IMG/VR virus record: IMGVR_UViG_3300032057_000003
Location: 1 to 30,997 of that record
Length of the DNA: 30,997 bases
DNA from: a virus
Reading direction: 5' to 3' (one strand)
Of this stretch, positions 30,044 through 30,997 are shown in pieces (positions within the stretch are counted from its first letter, which is position 1; each line of letters opens with the position of its first letter). The notes beneath the pieces were generated by a model, which was not told the DNA's origin, made no database searches, and was given only the letters and a program-made list of their open reading frames with translations. Both the position numbers and the translations under genes were made by a program.

Positions 30044-30074
30044 GGCGCGTCCGGCGGAACATACCGGACGCGCC
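30044..30074 (-). repeat. Intercistronic GGCGC hairpin, copy 3
   Basis: A perfect 11-bp inverted repeat, GGCGCGTCCGG (30044-30054) and CCGGACGCGCC (30064-30074). It lies 8 bp past the stop of the gene at 30083 and is followed leftward by TTAG and the A-tract of cassette b. With no T run it is not a standard terminator. Confidence 0.7.
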
Positions 30075-30082
30075 GTGACAGG

Positions 30083-30301
30083 TTATTCAGTGCGAGATTT
30101 CAGGTCGTCTATGAGTTCCGAGATACGTTGGCGATCCATCCCGGATAGCCAGTCCACGACCCGCCCTGACCGCTCGCGCATCTTGGCGCCGAGCGCCTTA
30201 TGTTCGGACGACATCCAGTCTGTACGAAACCCAGCCCGGCGCATCAAGGCGAGGGCATAAGAAACCTGCTTCTCGGTCGCCATCGGGATATTGTTTCTCA
30301 T
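30083..30301 (-). CDS. Small protein under cassette promoter c
   Basis: A 72-residue helical protein: MATEKQVSYALALMRRAGFRTDWMSSEHKALG (partly shown as EKQVSYALALMRRAGF), then RVVDWLSGMDRQRISELIDDLK. The pattern of a TxKQxxYAxxLxxxAGF helix followed by DWLSxM resembles small phage proteins of unknown role. ATG 30301 is eight bases after the cassette Shine-Dalgarno; an internal ATG seven codons later lacks one. Confidence 0.7.
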   Translation of the reverse strand: MRNNIPMATEKQVSYALALMRRAGFRTDWMSSEHKALGAKMRERSGRVVDWLSGMDRQRISELIDDLKSRTE

Positions 30302-30318
30302 TGCACTGTCTCCTGCGT

Positions 30319-30400
30319 TTTAGGCCCGCCGGCCGTTGTTTGTTTTGTTTCTACACTTCTCTATACGCTTTGTCAAGGGGAAAGTTCCGATTTTTTTTTT
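30319..30400 (-). promoter_or_regulatory. Cassette promoter and hairpin leader, copy c
   Basis: Read leftward: A10, TCGGAACTTTCCCC, TTGACA (30376-30371), 17 bp, TAGAAA (30353-30348), hairpin GGCC-GGCG-GGCC (30334-30323), TAAAACGCAGGAG. The -10 is the most divergent of the four copies. Confidence 0.85.
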
Positions 30401-30420
30401 TCGGAACTTTCCCCTTGACA
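30371..30420. repeat. 20-bp perfect inverted repeat containing the -35 of cassette c
   Basis: 30371-30390 (TGTCAAGGGGAAAGTTCCGA) is the exact reverse complement of 30401-30420, separated by ten T residues. One arm is the -35 and upstream element of cassette c; the other lies 4 bp after the stop of the gene at 30425. The right arm's TTGACA faces rightward but has no -10. Confidence 0.85.
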
Positions 30421-30424
30421 GGGG

Positions 30425-30676
30425 CTACGGACGGGCTGCTCGTACCTTGACAACCCGGAGGTTGTCCCGGCTGAGGAACTCCCACCCGTATTTCTCGAAG
30501 TGGCGCTGGTTGAATGGATGCTCCAAGTTTGCCTCAACCACTACTAGGTAGCGCGCTCCACGACGCCACAGAATTTCTCCGGCGCGTAGGGCACGCTCCT
30601 GGGTGGCGTAAAACTGAACGTACTCAGGAAGATACCGCGTGTACTCCCGGACTGGAACATAAGCCCGTACCTTCAT
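30425..30676 (-). CDS. Small protein under cassette promoter d
   Basis: An 83-residue basic protein: MKVRAYVPVREYTRYLPEYV, a helix (YATQERALRAGEILWRRGA), a strand (RYLVVVEANLEH) and NLRVVKVRAARP. The alternating pattern suggests a small alpha/beta fold. Not recognised. ATG 30676 follows the cassette Shine-Dalgarno by seven bases, and an inverted repeat follows the stop by 4 bp. Confidence 0.7.
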   Translation of the reverse strand: MKVRAYVPVREYTRYLPEYVQFYATQERALRAGEILWRRGARYLVVVEANLEHPFNQRHFEKYGWEFLSRDNLRVVKVRAARP

Positions 30677-30692
30677 TGCTTGTCTCCTGCGT

Positions 30693-30772
30693 TTTAGGCC
30701 CGCCGGCCATTGATTGATTCAACCTTACACCTTCATGAACGTTCTGTCAAGAAAAAAGTTTCAAGTTTTTTT
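30693..30772 (-). promoter_or_regulatory. Cassette promoter and hairpin leader, copy d
   Basis: Read leftward: A-tract, CTTGAAACTTTTTTC, TTGACA (30750-30745), 17 bp, TAAGGT (30727-30722), hairpin GGCC-GGCG-GGCC (30708-30697), TAAAACGCAGGAG. The spacer is almost identical to that of copy b (CGTTCATGAAGGTG shared). Confidence 0.87.
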
Positions 30773-30791
30773 CTAAGGCGCGTCAAGAGCT

Positions 30792-30822
30792 AAAAAAAGC
30801 GCCACACCCGAAGGCGTGACGC
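30792..30822 (-). terminator. Terminator of the right-edge gene
   Basis: Read leftward, GCGTCACGCC and GGTGTGGCGC pair over 10 positions (two G-U) around a TTCG loop, followed by seven T residues. Same design as the terminator at 28723-28753. Confidence 0.9.
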
Positions 30823-30842
30823 AAGTTAGGCAGACAACGTTT

Positions 30843-30997
30843 TCACACGCGCGGAACGTGCGGGAGAATACGAACGGGGGCTTTTACGCCGTTTCCAAAC
30901 TGAAGCGTCAGCCAGGTTCCTGGTTTCGCATAGCCAACAAACAAATTAGCATCGAACACGACTGGTTCTATTCCATCTTCTGGCAGACGCCAGAGGA
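30843..30997 (-). CDS. C-terminal end of a leftward gene, cut by the window edge
   Basis: The minus strand is open from the edge to a TGA at 30843-30845, giving the last 50 residues (ending LQFGNGVKAPVRILPHVPRV). The strong terminator 20 bp further on supports a real gene. The fragment looks beta-rich; no family can be named. Confidence 0.6.
   Translation of the reverse strand, partial: LWRLPEDGIEPVVFDANLFVGYAKPGTWLTLQFGNGVKAPVRILPHVPRV

Noticed and set aside
30401-30438. A rightward promoter from TTGACA at 30415-30420
   Set aside because: No -10-like hexamer at 16-18 bp and no rightward gene downstream; it is the mirrored arm of the inverted repeat.
1-30997. A full CRISPR-Cas system in the window
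   Set aside because: No cas1, cas2 or effector gene is present. The Cas4-like nuclease is in a recombination operon 3 kb away and is explained by that context.

Overview
The window is a large part of a tailed bacteriophage (or prophage) genome with siphovirus morphology. The evidence is a complete and correctly ordered morphogenesis block: small and large terminase, portal, minor head protein, scaffold, coat protein, connectors, tail tube, tail chaperones joined by a -1 frameshift, a 1,033-residue tape measure, tail-tip proteins and an endolysin. No integrase, repressor, tRNA or rRNA is visible. The host cannot be named from the sequence. The DNA is moderately GC-rich, starts and Shine-Dalgarno sites (GGAGG type) are bacterial, and neither end looks like a genome terminus, because a gene is cut at each edge.

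Layout. 1-50 is the start of a leftward gene. It is separated from a rightward operon by two overlapping, opposed promoters (about 85-137). 177-4548 is a recombination/replication module: Sak4-like RecA-fold ATPase, a DUF7173-like protein, a DUF669 ssDNA-binding-type protein, a Cas4/AddB-like iron-sulfur nuclease, an SF2 helicase with a zinc ribbon, and a Cys-rich small protein, closed by a strong terminator. 4549-6386 has no credible protein gene. It holds GCGAACT iterons, a 126-bp cruciform-forming block, a second inverted repeat, an AT-rich tract, and a three-repeat, two-spacer CRISPR-like mini-array with its own promoter. An orphan gene (6387-6926) follows with its own promoter and terminator. 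7048-27508 is the late block, all rightward, ending in an endolysin. 27505-30997 is a leftward accessory block: a two-domain DnaN-like sliding clamp and a series of small, mostly unrecognised proteins.

The most notable features are four. First, the mini-CRISPR array in a phage without cas genes, with a promoter ending six bases before the first repeat. Second, a roughly 100-bp promoter/leader cassette repeated upstream of four separate small genes: A-tract, TTGACA, 17 bp, TAAGTT-like -10, then a 12-nt hairpin with a compensatory base-pair change and a shared AAAACGCAGGAG Shine-Dalgarno leader. Third, a sliding clamp that lacks the whole N-terminal domain. Fourth, a cluster of inverted repeats and iterons that looks like a replication origin. 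Smaller points are a 5-bp tandem duplication that cuts off the end of a tail gene, a structured leader over the coat-protein start codon, and an ABC-ATPase/GNAT fusion (COG2401-like) beside the terminase genes.

How it works together (inference): the left operon and the leftward genes probably act early in DNA metabolism and host takeover. The ATPase, ssDNA-binding protein, nuclease and helicase form a recombination-dependent replication set, with the clamp recruiting a polymerase that is not encoded here. The late block then builds and packages the virion and lyses the cell.
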